Source: Marchantia polymorpha subsp. ruderalis
Taxonomy: Eukaryota; Streptophyta; Marchantiopsida; Marchantiales; Marchantiaceae
DNA length: 64,000 bases
Assembly: GCA_037833965.1 (NCBI GenBank)
Contig: AP031356.1
Coordinates: forward strand, 21,412,501-21,476,500
Direction: 5' to 3'
Part shown: piece by piece, positions 12,839 through 23,584 of the stretch
Numbering within the stretch: position 1 is the first letter of the stretch
Layout: every line of letters starts with the position of its first letter
The notes under the pieces: model-generated
What the model saw: only the letters and a program-made list of their open reading frames with translations
What the model was told of the DNA's origin: nothing
The model's database searches: none
Translations under genes and position numbers: made by a program

Positions 12839-13320
12839 CATCGTGCGGGCGCCTTCGGCGATAAAAGATAACAAGCCTTCGACAGTGTGCCTTTGGCGAA
12901 GGATAAAACCGGCATAACTCTTTCAACTCGTAACGGTTTGACTTCGTTAGGGTTTCGTTAGAAAGAGCTCGACGCGCTCGTTCCAACGAGCTCAAGAACT
13001 CTTGAAACAGATCAAGGATCTGTGAGTTATGGGTGTCAGGAGTGACTGTTACAAATAGGCAAAGGTGCGGAAGTGCGTCTTCGGCAGTCAACGCCTTCGG
13101 CGAACTCGAGGTCGGCGAACTTCAAGTCGGCAAACTCGGAGTCGGCGAACCGGATGCGGTTCAGAGATCTTGCGGAGTCCATATCTTTGCGATGGACGGT
13201 CGGATGGATCTGAAATTTGGTGGGGCCGTTGATCTAAGTCGGCCACGGATGCCTGCAAATATTCAGCCTCAGATCTTGGATGTAAAGACGCTGGCGGCTC
13301 TGTACAGTAGGTTTAGGATT

Positions 13321-13350
13321 CAGATTTAGGGTTAGGGTTAGATTTAGGTT
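13321..13350. repeat. Short telomere-like stretch
   Basis: About two to three units of the TTTAGGG/TTAGGG type lie just inside the inner end of the right arm. It is too short and irregular to be a telomere remnant and more likely arose by chance or local slippage. Confidence 0.4.
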
Positions 13351-13414
13351 GTAAGTTAGAGGGGAAGGCAGCCGCCGACTCCTCAGGTGTAGGATCTGTT
13401 GCGGCTCGCACCCT

Positions 13415-14119
13415 AGCGGGTAGCGTAGTGTTAGTTAGGACCTTAGAGGGTATAAAGTAGTTCAAGGCGTTTTGCCTTGGGATTCTTCCAGTTTCGGAAG
13501 TGCAGATCAGGAGCTCACTTTCTCGGCGTGTTTGTGCGTTTGGTCCTGGCACCACGTAGAGGAGCTACAGCATAGTGAAGTTACCGCATGTTGTAGCTGA
13601 AGGCCTTCGGCTGAATGTTCAGAGCTAGTATACCGGTTAGAGACTTGAGTAGTGCGGATCTGCACCTGCGGGTGATTTCTGATGCTTAGAGCCGGTTGCA
13701 AGTTAGATACTTGAGCAGTTCCCCCTTACTCCTTCGAGTGACTTATCCTGATTGTACTCCTACGGGAAGTTTCCCCTTAATGCCAAAGTGAAGTTTTGTT
13801 ACTTCGTGTAAACCTTGGTTATCAATTCAGATTGTGTGTGTGTGTTACTGGATTATGTCTCAGTTGAGTTCTCAGACGGGCCTGTACTCTCTGCGCTTGG
13901 TGTGAGTCGGGGGTGACGTCCACTGCGTATGAGGGACTTCGTTCCGAAGTGGAAAGTCCAATCCGGGTTCCCTACCTTAGCAGAAACTGGCGGAGGGCTG
14001 TAAAAGCCGGAGTGGGAGACACTACCTGCAGAGCCTCTGAGTGAACTTTTGAGATACTTTCCCCCTGAAATCCTAAGCGGAGGTCCTGACTGATCTCCGA
14101 GTTGTGCTTTCCCAGTTTC

Positions 14120-14152
<33 letters not shown>

Positions 14153-14412
14153 GAGTGACTTACGCTGCACTGTGCATCCTCCGAGCATCCTCCGAGTCGA
14201 GCATACTCCGAGTGACCTCCGAGTTGAGCATCCTCCGAGTGGCCTGCGAGTCGAGCACTGCAGTATTTCTGGGAGTGATAGTCGCCTGAGAATTCAAACT
14301 CTCCAAAAGTCTGTTAAACGTGACACTTTGTACTCTGTGTGTTGCCTCTGTCCCTGTGGGTTCGATCTTTTTACCACCATACTGCAGTTTTAGCCTTTGC
14401 TGGGTTATTACA
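13415..14412 (-). repeat. Right inverted terminal arm of the 5.6-kb element
   Basis: This is the inverted partner of 8833-9860. It is longer near its outer end because of two local expansions: a TG dinucleotide run at about 14122-14150, where the left arm has only a few CA units, and several tandem copies of a unit containing CATCCTCCGAGT at 14167-14255. Confidence 0.85.
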
Positions 14413-15540
14413 AACTCTCCGTTCTCTGTCCCCAAGCTTCTTGCACGCAGACTCAATCACTCAGCGAGCTTCCCGCACTCTCTAGTAAGAACCCCTGGCT
14501 GCGCACTCAGCTGCTGCACGCTCTTCTGCAACAACCCGCTAGTCGCAACTCTCTCTAATTTCTCTCCGCCAATTTCCTGCTGCATGGTCGACGCTCGAGC
14601 AAAATCGAAATCGAAATTGCAAGAATGAGACGTCTGCCTTTGGCGATCAAGATTTCACCTTTCGACACTTGATTGCAGCGCCGGCTTGGAGGCGTAACGG
14701 CCTACTTCGCACGCTCGGCTTCACGCTCCGCCGTTGCAGGAACTCCCACGCCTGAAAATTGAATTCGACCGTTGTCCTTCGACTTAGCCTTGCTCGCGCA
14801 TCGCCGAAGGCGTGGCGGCGAAACACTTCGTCCCTGGCCGGTTTCCGATTTACTCTCTCCGTATCGCCGAAAGCGTTCCGCCAAAGGGGTATCGGTGAAG
14901 GCGTACGGCTGAAGGCGTCCGTCTTCCGCCGAAGGCGTTGACCAAAGTCAATGCGTCTTGTCGTTTCCGTTGTTCTTTATTGTCCCGCCGAGGACGCTCT
15001 TGCCATAGACTCCATTCCGCCGAAGGCACACGTGTTCGCCGAAGGCGTACGGCCGAAGTCACATCGCCGAGGGCATTGACCTAATATCAATGCGCTGGCG
15101 CCGAAGGCGTTCAGGCGAAGGCGCCCCATATCAGTAACTTCCGACACTCATAACTCAATGATCGCTTATCCGTTAGAACTAGCGTGTCGAGCTCTTTTCA
15201 ACAAGACTCTAATTAAGTCAAGGCGCTACGAATTAAGAAAGTTATGAGGAATCCACTCTTCCGCCAAAGGCGTACCGCCGAAGTCGTATCGCCCAAGGCA
15301 AGTGACTGGCGACGTCTTCGCTTTCCCTTAACAAAGGCGTAGATGTCCCAGGCCTCGTACGTCCTCAGCAAAAGCTCTTTTGCAGGGGCTTGAGCCGAAG
15401 ACGCTTCTCCTACTTGCGCCGAAGGCGCTTCACCGAAGACCCCTTAACAAGAATGCTTTTTCCGAAGGCGCCTGAGGCGCTCCTCCTCAGTAGAAACCGT
15501 CCATTCGGGCCAGGGCGCCTGTCCCCGACATTGCGCCCAA
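14413..15540. repeat. GC-richer DNA studded with the palindrome GCCGAAGGC
   Basis: The nonamer GCCGAAGGC (or CGCCGAAGGCG) and near variants recur many times here, and also within 10920-13120 inside the element, for about twenty copies in all. Each copy can form a 3-4 bp stem with a three-base loop. The distribution suggests this stretch belonged to the same insertion block as the 5.6-kb element, although it lies outside its TGTAATAACCCA end. No gene was recognised. Confidence 0.6.
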
Positions 15541-16749
15541 CTTGATGATTCTCCCGATTGTCCTGGACCCGCGATCATCCATTTTTACTCTATTTGAGTG
15601 TACCGATTACTATTTTCAATTGCTGCTGCGGTACTGTTTTCCAAAAATGTTTAAATTCCGCACAAAAAGTGTGTTACCACAGGGCTGTTGGAGCTCTCAT
15701 ATGACAAGTGTGTCACTAGGCAAGACAAGACATTTTCGCTAGAAGCTTTTGTCGAGCAAAAAGCAGTGACGAAATTGCATGTTTAAGGACCAATGAAGAA
15801 ACACAACTTATTTCAAATCATGTCGCTGAATTGTACACCTCTGTCGTATCAAGAGCCACATGCTAGAGCCAGGAGTAGTGTCTGATTGAACTCAATACTT
15901 GCGTAAGAAGCTGTAAATGAATCGCGAATGAAAGTACTGATCACCAAATGCTTTTCATTGTATTTGAGTTAAAACACAAGTTTGGCACAAGGATACAATT
16001 CTTCCCTTGATTTACAATTTGAGTTTATCTTGGTTTACACATTGGATTAATGGACCTAAACATTTCATTTTCCTCACACCTTAATAATATTAATACAATA
16101 ATACTATGTCACATTTCCCATCCATAAACATCCACAACCCTATCAGTAGCTTTTGAAAATCAGGCCCCGCAAAGACTTCAATGCTAAAGGCAAACGTTGA
16201 TGTTCCATTCCACTGGTTTACGCTCAATGGTTTCTGTTGAAACAATCAATCAGTAATAATCACCAGGAATGCGGAAAAAGTATATGATGCGGAATAATCA
16301 ACAGGAAGTTGCAAACCTTACTATCTATAGCATGAAAGACCCTGCTGACGTTCACGAACTGTCATACTGAGACTTCGCACTTCCTTATCCTCGCTTACCG
16401 TTTCAAGTCGCCACAGGCATATATGAGGCGGAAGTATATCACTATAATATAATGGATTTACAGGAGACAGGGTCGTTCATGGCAACTAGACGAGTTCATC
16501 ACAGTTTCCTGACGTGAGTCGCAATTTTATCAGACCAAATCCAGACACTACACGCGCATTTCTGGAGAAGCGACCGGTTAATATCTCAGAGGCTTTAAAT
16601 GTCCAGGGCCTGGTTATTCATTTCAACACACATCATTCCACGAACTCAATTCAGACTCAATTCAGACTCAACACTCTCCGGCTCCCAGCCTTCGACGTAT
16701 TCTCAGCTGAGCTATCTCGGCAGACATAATTAGGACCTGGCTCGGCAAC
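15541..16749. other. Upstream region of the germin-like gene
   Basis: AT-rich DNA between the GCCGAAGGC-rich block and the germin start codon. A TTTAAAT-like stretch lies near 16593-16600, about 150 bp upstream of the ATG, and could serve as a weak TATA element. Otherwise I see only short ORFs. Confidence 0.35.
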
Positions 16750-17370
16750 ATGGCTTCGAGATCGGCTCTCGCAGTTTCGACATTCTTGTGCCTGGCGGCC
16801 TTGGCTGCACTCAGCGCACATGCAGCTGATCCGGAGGAGATCAGGGACTTCGCGCCGCCTGCCAACGGCGCCCCGCCGAACGCCAGTTACTTCACCTTCA
16901 CTGAATTGCGCGATATCGACGTGAAGCAAGGCCAGTTCGCCAACGTTAGCAACGTCAACGTGCTCAGATTTCCGGTGCTGTCGGGATTGGGCGTGGCCAA
17001 CGCGCTCCTCGTCTATCCCCCGGGCAGCGTCAACGTGCCTCACACTCACCCGCGCGGCACCGAGACCTTGTTCGTGCTGGAAGGGACTCTGGAAGTGGGT
17101 CTGATCGACACCACGCTGCCTGTACCAGTTCTCTTCACCCAGACTCTCTGCACGAATGACATCTTCGTGTTCCCTCGCGGCCTCGTCCACTTCCAGATCA
17201 ACAAGAGCAAGTACGTCGTCAGAGCCTACGCCTCCTTCAGCAGCACCAATCCCGGCCTCGTGTCCCTCCCGCGCACGCTGTTCGGGGTGCATATCGACCC
17301 CGAGGTGCTCACCAAGTCCTTCGAGGTGTCATCCGATATCATCGCCAAACTGTCAGCCGTTCAGCCGTAA
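16750..17370 (+). CDS. Germin-like protein, intact, single exon
   Basis: This is a 206-residue secreted cupin. Germin-like proteins are apoplastic, manganese-binding and usually hexameric; members have superoxide dismutase or oxalate oxidase activity. Residues 1-25 (from MASRSALAVS to SAHA) form a clear signal peptide. The cupin carries both metal-binding boxes: PPGSVNVPHTHPRGTETLFV gives His98, His100 and Glu105, and FPRGLVHFQ gives His147. The usual LSGLGVAN and LPRTLFG segments are present. The Cys pair near the mature N-terminus that forms a disulfide in many seed-plant germins is absent; the only Cys outside the signal peptide is residue 134. Length fits the family, and there is no sign of damage. 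Third positions are clearly GC-rich compared with the flanking DNA. Which enzymatic activity it has cannot be told from sequence. Confidence 0.95.
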   Translation: MASRSALAVSTFLCLAALAALSAHAADPEEIRDFAPPANGAPPNASYFTFTELRDIDVKQGQFANVSNVNVLRFPVLSGLGVANALLVYPPGSVNVPHTHPRGTETLFVLEGTLEVGLIDTTLPVPVLFTQTLCTNDIFVFPRGLVHFQINKSKYVVRAYASFSSTNPGLVSLPRTLFGVHIDPEVLTKSFEVSSDIIAKLSAVQP

Positions 17371-18906
17371 TCTGGTCATTGCGCATCTGCTATGAGGATT
17401 TGAAAATAAAGGGCAGCCATTCCAAGGAGGAGATGGCTGTTGTGCATCCTAAGCACGTACAGAACGCAGCTATGAGCTGGATTCTGTAAGAGGTTACTCA
17501 TTTGACGCCAAGAAGGATGAAGAGCTCAAAGACTTGCTCAACTCGTCTAAACTCTCAGATCTGATGTTCTATTTTGCTATTCTGGCAGAAGTAGAAGACT
17601 GTAAGCGCTATTAAGCGTAAAACTTTGTTTCAGATTCACGTTTCAATATTTACTTGGCGCAGATTATTCTAGCACGTTTAATACGTTCTCTCACTGCCAG
17701 ATATTGGATGAACATCCTGTGTGAATGTGAATGTAGTTGTTAGCTATCATTTTGTTCTCCGATCTCCTCATAAGCTTTCTTAATATGTTTCAAAACTTGA
17801 CGTTGTGGAATGCAACCCTCCAGAGGTTATAATTCAATTAGATACTGCATACCTGTGTGTTTGTGATTTCAATATATCTCAAATTCATCAGCACATCTTA
17901 TGAATTGTCATTCAAAAAGGAATTATTCAAATGCTTTGATCTCGAGCTTCTTTCACTTCTATCTGGGAGATATGGCCTTAGGCCCAAATACTTTGAAATT
18001 TCGAGCATAATTCTAATATAGATGGCAATTGACATGGCTTCTGCACAACGACGACTGAAGTTTTTCTATTCTGGGAGGGATTGAGTTTGATTGTCTGTAC
18101 TCTGTTTACTTATGAATCTAGGTTTTGACGTGTGCTCACACACTAGCTCTTGGTCTAAGGCCATATCTCCCAGATAGATATAATCGGAAAGCTGTCAGCC
18201 GTTCAGCTGTTAAACGCATCGGATTTGAAGATTTTGTGCAGCGTTTAAAGGAGTAGATTTGTTATTCTCTCCTTGAGAATTTTTCTCTGTTTGGCATCCC
18301 AGAAATGCAGAATGAAAATCCTAGTCAAGGACTTGCAACCAGAATCACATTCCCCATAATATTCAGCAAACGAGGTCGTGCATCCTTTGAAAATTTGTGC
18401 TCCACGTAAAGATTCTCTTTAACTCAGCGTCCACACGCAGTCCAATTTCAAAAGCATTCGTGTACCACATTTATACACGTGACAGTTCTGAGCGTGCTGG
18501 AGATTTAAAATGCGCTGAGAACCCCGCTATACAAAGGCATGTTATCACGATGTGGCACAAAGAATACCGAACGAAAAACTCTGATAACACCTCAACAATA
18601 TTTCACAGGAGAGAAATTTGTGCACAGGTTTTGTTTTACCGGTAAGATGCATTCGAACTGGAGTTAGGCCTCCTAAAAAATCTTGTGAAATCTTCTGATC
18701 ATACAAAGAAGTGACAGAAGCAGATTCACATGAGCTACGAATTTCTGAGCTTCACAGATCGGATATTGTGCATGAGATCTTGCAAAAGCATTCTCTTCAG
18801 ACTATATCGCTCTCTTGTTTAAACACGGATACTACTTGAAAATGAAAACACATCTTAATTTTTAGTTCCGGTCCATCAGACATTTTTCGGAACTTCATCG
18901 TGGGAC
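17371..18906. other. Germin 3' flank and intergenic DNA
   Basis: This contains the germin 3' UTR, with an AATAAA signal near 17405. Around 18184-18230 there is a partial echo of the germin end (CTGTCAGCCGTTCAGC), which suggests a small local duplication of the 3' end. There is also a 23-bp inverted repeat, listed separately. No other gene was recognised. Confidence 0.45.
17959..18177. repeat. 23-bp inverted repeat, 173-bp spacer
   Basis: The arms 17959-17981 and 18155-18177 are exact reverse complements and contain the palindromic-looking core GAGATATGGCC. The long spacer sets it apart from the tight palindromes elsewhere in the window. Confidence 0.9.
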
Positions 18907-21156
18907 CTAAGAATCAGTCAGGAATATGTGTGGAAGTTCAACATGAACACCCTCACGTGTCAACGGAAGGGTTTTCATCATTTTTAGAAGTTGGGTTGAA
19001 CGATTTGCCACACTTGTGCTAAATGGACTCAAGAAGCTGGATCTAGGTGGTTTGAAGTCTTTCATTTGGGAGGCATTGGAGCCGCTAATAATGTTTTTGC
19101 CTTCAGGATAATATTGAGCCAAATCATTGTCCACGCTAATTATACCTTCCCGCAATGACTCCAATTGTTGAATTGGATTCTGGCGAATCTCATTCACAAC
19201 TGCTTCCACATCGCTCTCCCACAACAAATCCCTTGCTAGTTCAGATCTCCTGCTGGTGTAGCTTTCAATCGGAGGCCAAGACTGCTCATAGTGAAGAAAC
19301 TCTTGCTTCTCCATCAAGTGCGACCAAAGTCAAAGTCAAAAGTCATTTCTTCAAGTTTGTCATTGATGCTACAAATGAAGTCCGATTTCAGCTTCTCGAT
19401 CAGGATGGCTTTTCTAAGATGACTTGGAATCAGCATCTCCTCGCAAAAAGTTTGGATCACACCGAGCACTAACGCCACTCCGGGACAACCTTTCGATGAT
19501 GCGCAAAATGATATCAACTCTTGGACGATATGCTTCCTCACATATGTAATAGCCGCCTCCCTTGACTTCTGGCTTGAGCATAACATTAGAATATCTACGT
19601 ATTTGGAGGAATTTTCACTCTGAACGTGCTCGATATATATCTGATGCCTGTCAAGGAAAAGTAGCAGATAATGTCGAGAGCAGATAACATTCTCCTCTGA
19701 AACATCCCTCTTGGATATCAACTTGCGTCTCATGAACATCTACAATCATAGAAAATATGGTAAATCTTTAGTGAGACATTCAAATAATTTGTCACAATTT
19801 ATGAAAAAGGAACATTCTTTTCATAATATGCTAATTACAATCAAAACTTGACACATACAATGTTTTCTTTGTGTATATGAAACCATGATTGAACCTCACC
19901 TGGAAGCGTGGAAAAAAAGCAGCAGTTAGTGACATTGTTATTTCATCTTGACACTGAATCCGACTGCCGACAAACTGTGAAGTCTCACTCCTATTTTCCC
20001 AAGACATAGAGTCCACGTCTGTCCCTTCTTGATGCTTTTGTTCTTCCGTGCTTGCATGCTCAGGGATGAAGGAAGGAATGAAATACTGAGAAGTAGTTTT
20101 GAGCTTGAAACACAAATCTAGATTGACAAGTATGTTTTCAAGCTCCTCTCTGTCCACACCTCTTTGTCCATGTGGTTGATTTTTCAGAAACTCTTCTATC
20201 AACCGAGCAAAGACACTCTCACTCACAAATACGTCCTTGCTTGCGTATGAGCTCATTCTATAAAAAGACTTGGACTCTTGAGCTTGAAAATGTTGACCCA
20301 GAGCTATCAACTCACCCAAGAAGGTACTGGTGAGTCAGTTGGGATCAACAATGATGTAATCAAGGTTAGGAATGTATATAATGGATCCAACCTCATTCAT
20401 ATAGGATATGATAGACTCCATTATCCTTGAATGATCAACAAAGTGAGCAGAAGATGATGGAATGAATTGTTTCAAGCTAAAATCACAGAAATCATGAAAC
20501 TTTTTGGAGTGCCACAGAGGTACACTTTTGTTCTTCTTGGTGTTTGTAACCAAGAGGGAGGTGAGCTAAGAACACAATTGGGGAACCTGTGAGGATTTCT
20601 CTCTCAATAACTTGCTAAAATTCTCTAAAATGTAACTGTTGAGGAGGATAATATGCTTTTTCTTCCGAGCATCCACATGAAAACACTCTTGAATAGGGCA
20701 GAGATACACAAAATTTGCGAATCTTTGGGTGAGTTTTTCAACTATTGACTGCGCCCAACTCACAGAGCTATATATGGCTTTGTCTTTGTGTGAAATGACA
20801 ACAAAAACTTGGGGAAGGTCACGTCCCGTGACCCTAATGCTAGATGTGATGAAACTCAACCAATCCTCCAACTCAGTTTCAAAACAAGAATCTGGTTTCT
20901 TTGAAGAGTTTTTCTCACAGAAGGGGCTATACACAAAAATAAAAACACATAAATTGTTGGTTTGAGGGAAGAGAACATTTTGAAGGGTACGGAAAATCCA
21001 TTGTCCTGCAACATCCCAAACTGAGATTTGCATTTTGTCATTGTTTTGCAAAAACTCCACTTCAATCCCTTTGTTCCTCCACAATGCCTCCCATTTCTTG
21101 AATGGACTGCTTCTGTGTAGCCAGCTATGATTTATCCTCATCAAGTTGAGTTTTTC
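18907..21156 (-). pseudogene. Roco-family (ROC-COR GTPase) gene remnant
   Basis: Read leftward from 21156, one frame runs to 19900. It shows a Ras-of-complex GTPase domain, with WDVAGQ as the G3 (DxxG) motif and VVISHKD in the G4 position, and then a COR domain (PLWHSKKFHDFC, YIIVDPN, FFPRFQ). A clean GT-AG intron (19899-19740, phase 0) joins more COR at 19739-19314. The frame is broken twice by in-frame stops: TAG at 20568-20566, and TGA at 20337-20335 exactly where the COR consensus Asp-Pro-x-Trp-Leu expects Trp. The last part (19317-18907) sits in another frame. The P-loop is poor: the exon opens EKLNLMR where GKTxL would be expected. No leucine-rich repeats were seen upstream. Roco proteins are signalling GTPases; this copy is very probably dead or a remnant of a larger gene. 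Confidence 0.72.
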
Positions 21157-23584
21157 CTGGACGTCAAATCACAAAATCCACAACTTGTTATTATATATCT
21201 TCAGTAATGATTTAGAAATGTTGAAAGACCCTGAGGACTTGAGCGACATTAGACATGCATAGGTACGTGTGCATGGGAATTGCCAGAGGACCAGGCTGCT
21301 CACTGTTTCATCCCATCCTGTCGACAAATCAAAACGCTCTATCTCATGTCCAAGTTAAATTACCATACCTGTGCACATGTTCCATACGTATGCATTCGAC
21401 CGTGAAATATCTGTTGACTTTTTTCCGACACGTCCCCACCCACAGATAAATCTAAATGGTGTCATGTGCTTCAAGTCATCAGGGACTTTCATCCCTGTGT
21501 CCGGTGAAACGATGTACTGCACTAACTAGTAACGATAAATAATACAACTCTCCGCAACAATCTCCACACGCATGAGATTCTCAATCTCTTAATAAGCATG
21601 GAAACTTGTAAATGCAGAACTCTACAGGGAGGCTATGCTGTAACAAATTTGAGGTAGACTGACCGATGACCACAATCACTTTGAGAATCAATCTGGTTCG
21701 TGGTTGTGTATAAGCAAGGTTATGTCTTACAGGGAAGCATCACAATGGAAGAATGTCGTTCTGTATATTTGGTTTCGACTGGGTCAAATTTCTGCCAGAA
21801 AAAATCGCATTCTTCATGTTTGTGTGTGGTCAAAGACCTGGCAGCACAAGGTGCTCATGCTGAAGTTGGAACGACTGTCAAACTCTGAAATCGAGCTGGT
21901 CAAAGTAATCTTTTCCAATGAAATAATTCCAAGTCTGAGAAGAGTTTAAGAAGTAAAAACTCCCTTGAAGTACTCGGACTTAAGTAGTTAGAAGGTACTT
22001 ATGTGAAGAGTTAGAAACCTCGTTATAGCGATAACCTTCAGTGACTTCTTGTAAGCTAAACCTCGTAAAAATTCGTTACTTCATATAACTAACTTCTAAC
22101 ACATATATATATGATACAGATATTATAAGCCAAGATTGAGGCATATTGATCACGCTTGATATATGTTCAGACAATCCCTTTTACAAATTCCATCAACACA
22201 ATCAAAGCTTGCATTCGAAATGTTTAAGAATTATAATCCTTATGTCTTAAAGTATAACATTGCAGACATTGATAATTTGGAAAGCAATAGCTTAATTTAA
22301 ACGACAGCTTGAACCACTTTTCATCAAATATGTGATTGATGCATACAGAATCCATTTGTAACTGCAACAAAAATTTTCAAGTTCAAATCTAAAAACCAAT
22401 TGAATAATAAAGAATCAAGTGACCATTTGCTAGAAAAATAGAATTATATTACCTAGAATTAAATTTTAGCAACTTATGCTAGCTGCATACTACCTCACTT
22501 TAGGTATAAAGTGAATTATCCAGTAACACTCTTCTGGAACATAAGTTGTAGTTTCTTCTGAAAGGCTAGATACTTAATCTATTATACCTTAGCTTTTGCT
22601 AACACCACCAGAAGAAACAGACTGTGAGAGTCAAGTCATTTTTCTGAACTCAAGAATATTTTATTCCTTCCACAAAAAGTCTTCCTCTTCTAGCTCCAAG
22701 TTAAGCCCATTGTGTCCCACTGTGTCACATTTTGATCATAAAGATAAACCTACAGTGGCATTGAGCCAGAGTTCATGACCTTATAAATTCAGACTACTAC
22801 TTTCACTTTTGCATGAGCGAATGTTATACATCCAAGACGTTTGATGGTGTGCTGGCAGCTCAAGTTACTAGCATTCGACTGACAGTCGCTAAGCACTAAA
22901 CTTATGCTGACGGAATTTACGTTAGGTGATAAGCTTGTTTGCATGCCCCCTCCATGCCATTTTTATGCAACCAGCATTGTATCTTGCATGTCCTCACGGT
23001 TCATAACTTGCTCACTTGTCAAATGTCAGTGATTAACTGGTTTCAGCCGATTGTAAGTTGATCTATGCGTGCAATATTGGTTGACTTTCTGCTGTGGTGA
23101 AGTGAATATAGTACAGATTCTGATATAGTACAGATTTTCTCTCCTCGTTCATATAATCTACCCTCAATTTGTAATATGTAATATGAATTTTGTATTTATA
23201 TTCCATTTGAGCAAAACTGATTTTACGTATCTCTTTTGGATCTGAAGCGGAGAGCTCCTTGCCAAATGATTCGATACGGTCGATGGAAGAGATATTGTTT
23301 TGTGTATGTGAGCCAGAAGGTTCATGTTTGTTATGTGCACGACGAGGCCAAATCATAAGCAGCTGGATGGCTGAATGTTCTTCAATTTGGTCTGGGAATG
23401 GGACTGCGAGCTTGTGAACCAGTTGAGATATATCTGCATGTAAGCTTCGTCCACCTTCAGTCATTCTCCTACAAGTTTGCTAAATGCATGATAGAGTTGA
23501 AGATCAGACTCTGAAGCATTTCGTCAACTTGGGACCCGCAGATATCGATTTCTGAAAAGCGAGTGAAAATCTTCGACAGACACG
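21157..23584. other. Intergenic DNA with a dispersed-repeat segment
   Basis: Bases about 21254-21660 match 29020-29650 in the same orientation in two blocks. One shares TGCTCAC-GTTTCAT and nearby DNA. The other shares AAACGATGTACT, GCATGGAAACT and GCAGAACTCT-CAGGGAGGCTATGC. The remainder is AT-rich, and short ORFs of up to 133 codons (23063-23464, minus strand) carry no recognised motif. The proximal promoter of the terpene synthase-like gene should lie at the right end. Confidence 0.45.

Larger units (their letters stand above)
8833..14412. mobile_element. Unclassified 5.6-kb element with long inverted terminal arms
   Basis: Both ends carry the same 12-bp sequence, TGTAATAACCCA at 8833-8844 and its reverse complement at 14401-14412. 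The arms, about 8833-9860 and 13415-14412, are inverted copies over about 1 kb, roughly four-fifths identical by eye, which suggests an old element. No target-site duplication was found. Between the arms lies minus-strand coding DNA for coiled-coil and acidic proteins. The family is unclear: a long-TIR DNA element, or a rearranged LTR retroelement whose two LTR-like ends (TG start) now face each other. No transposase, reverse transcriptase or integrase was recognised. The right arm carries a (TG)n run near 14122-14150 and an expanded 15-20 bp repeat at 14167-14255 that the left arm lacks. It looks broken. Confidence 0.75.

Noticed and set aside
12709-12915. A pentapeptide-repeat protein on the minus strand
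   Set aside because: The five-residue periodicity follows from a 15-bp minisatellite, and both strands are open for the same reason.
13321-13350. Interstitial telomere from a chromosome fusion
   Set aside because: Only two to three irregular units, and it sits within an insertion block. A similar short stretch near 42604 shows such motifs occur by chance or as promoter telo-boxes.
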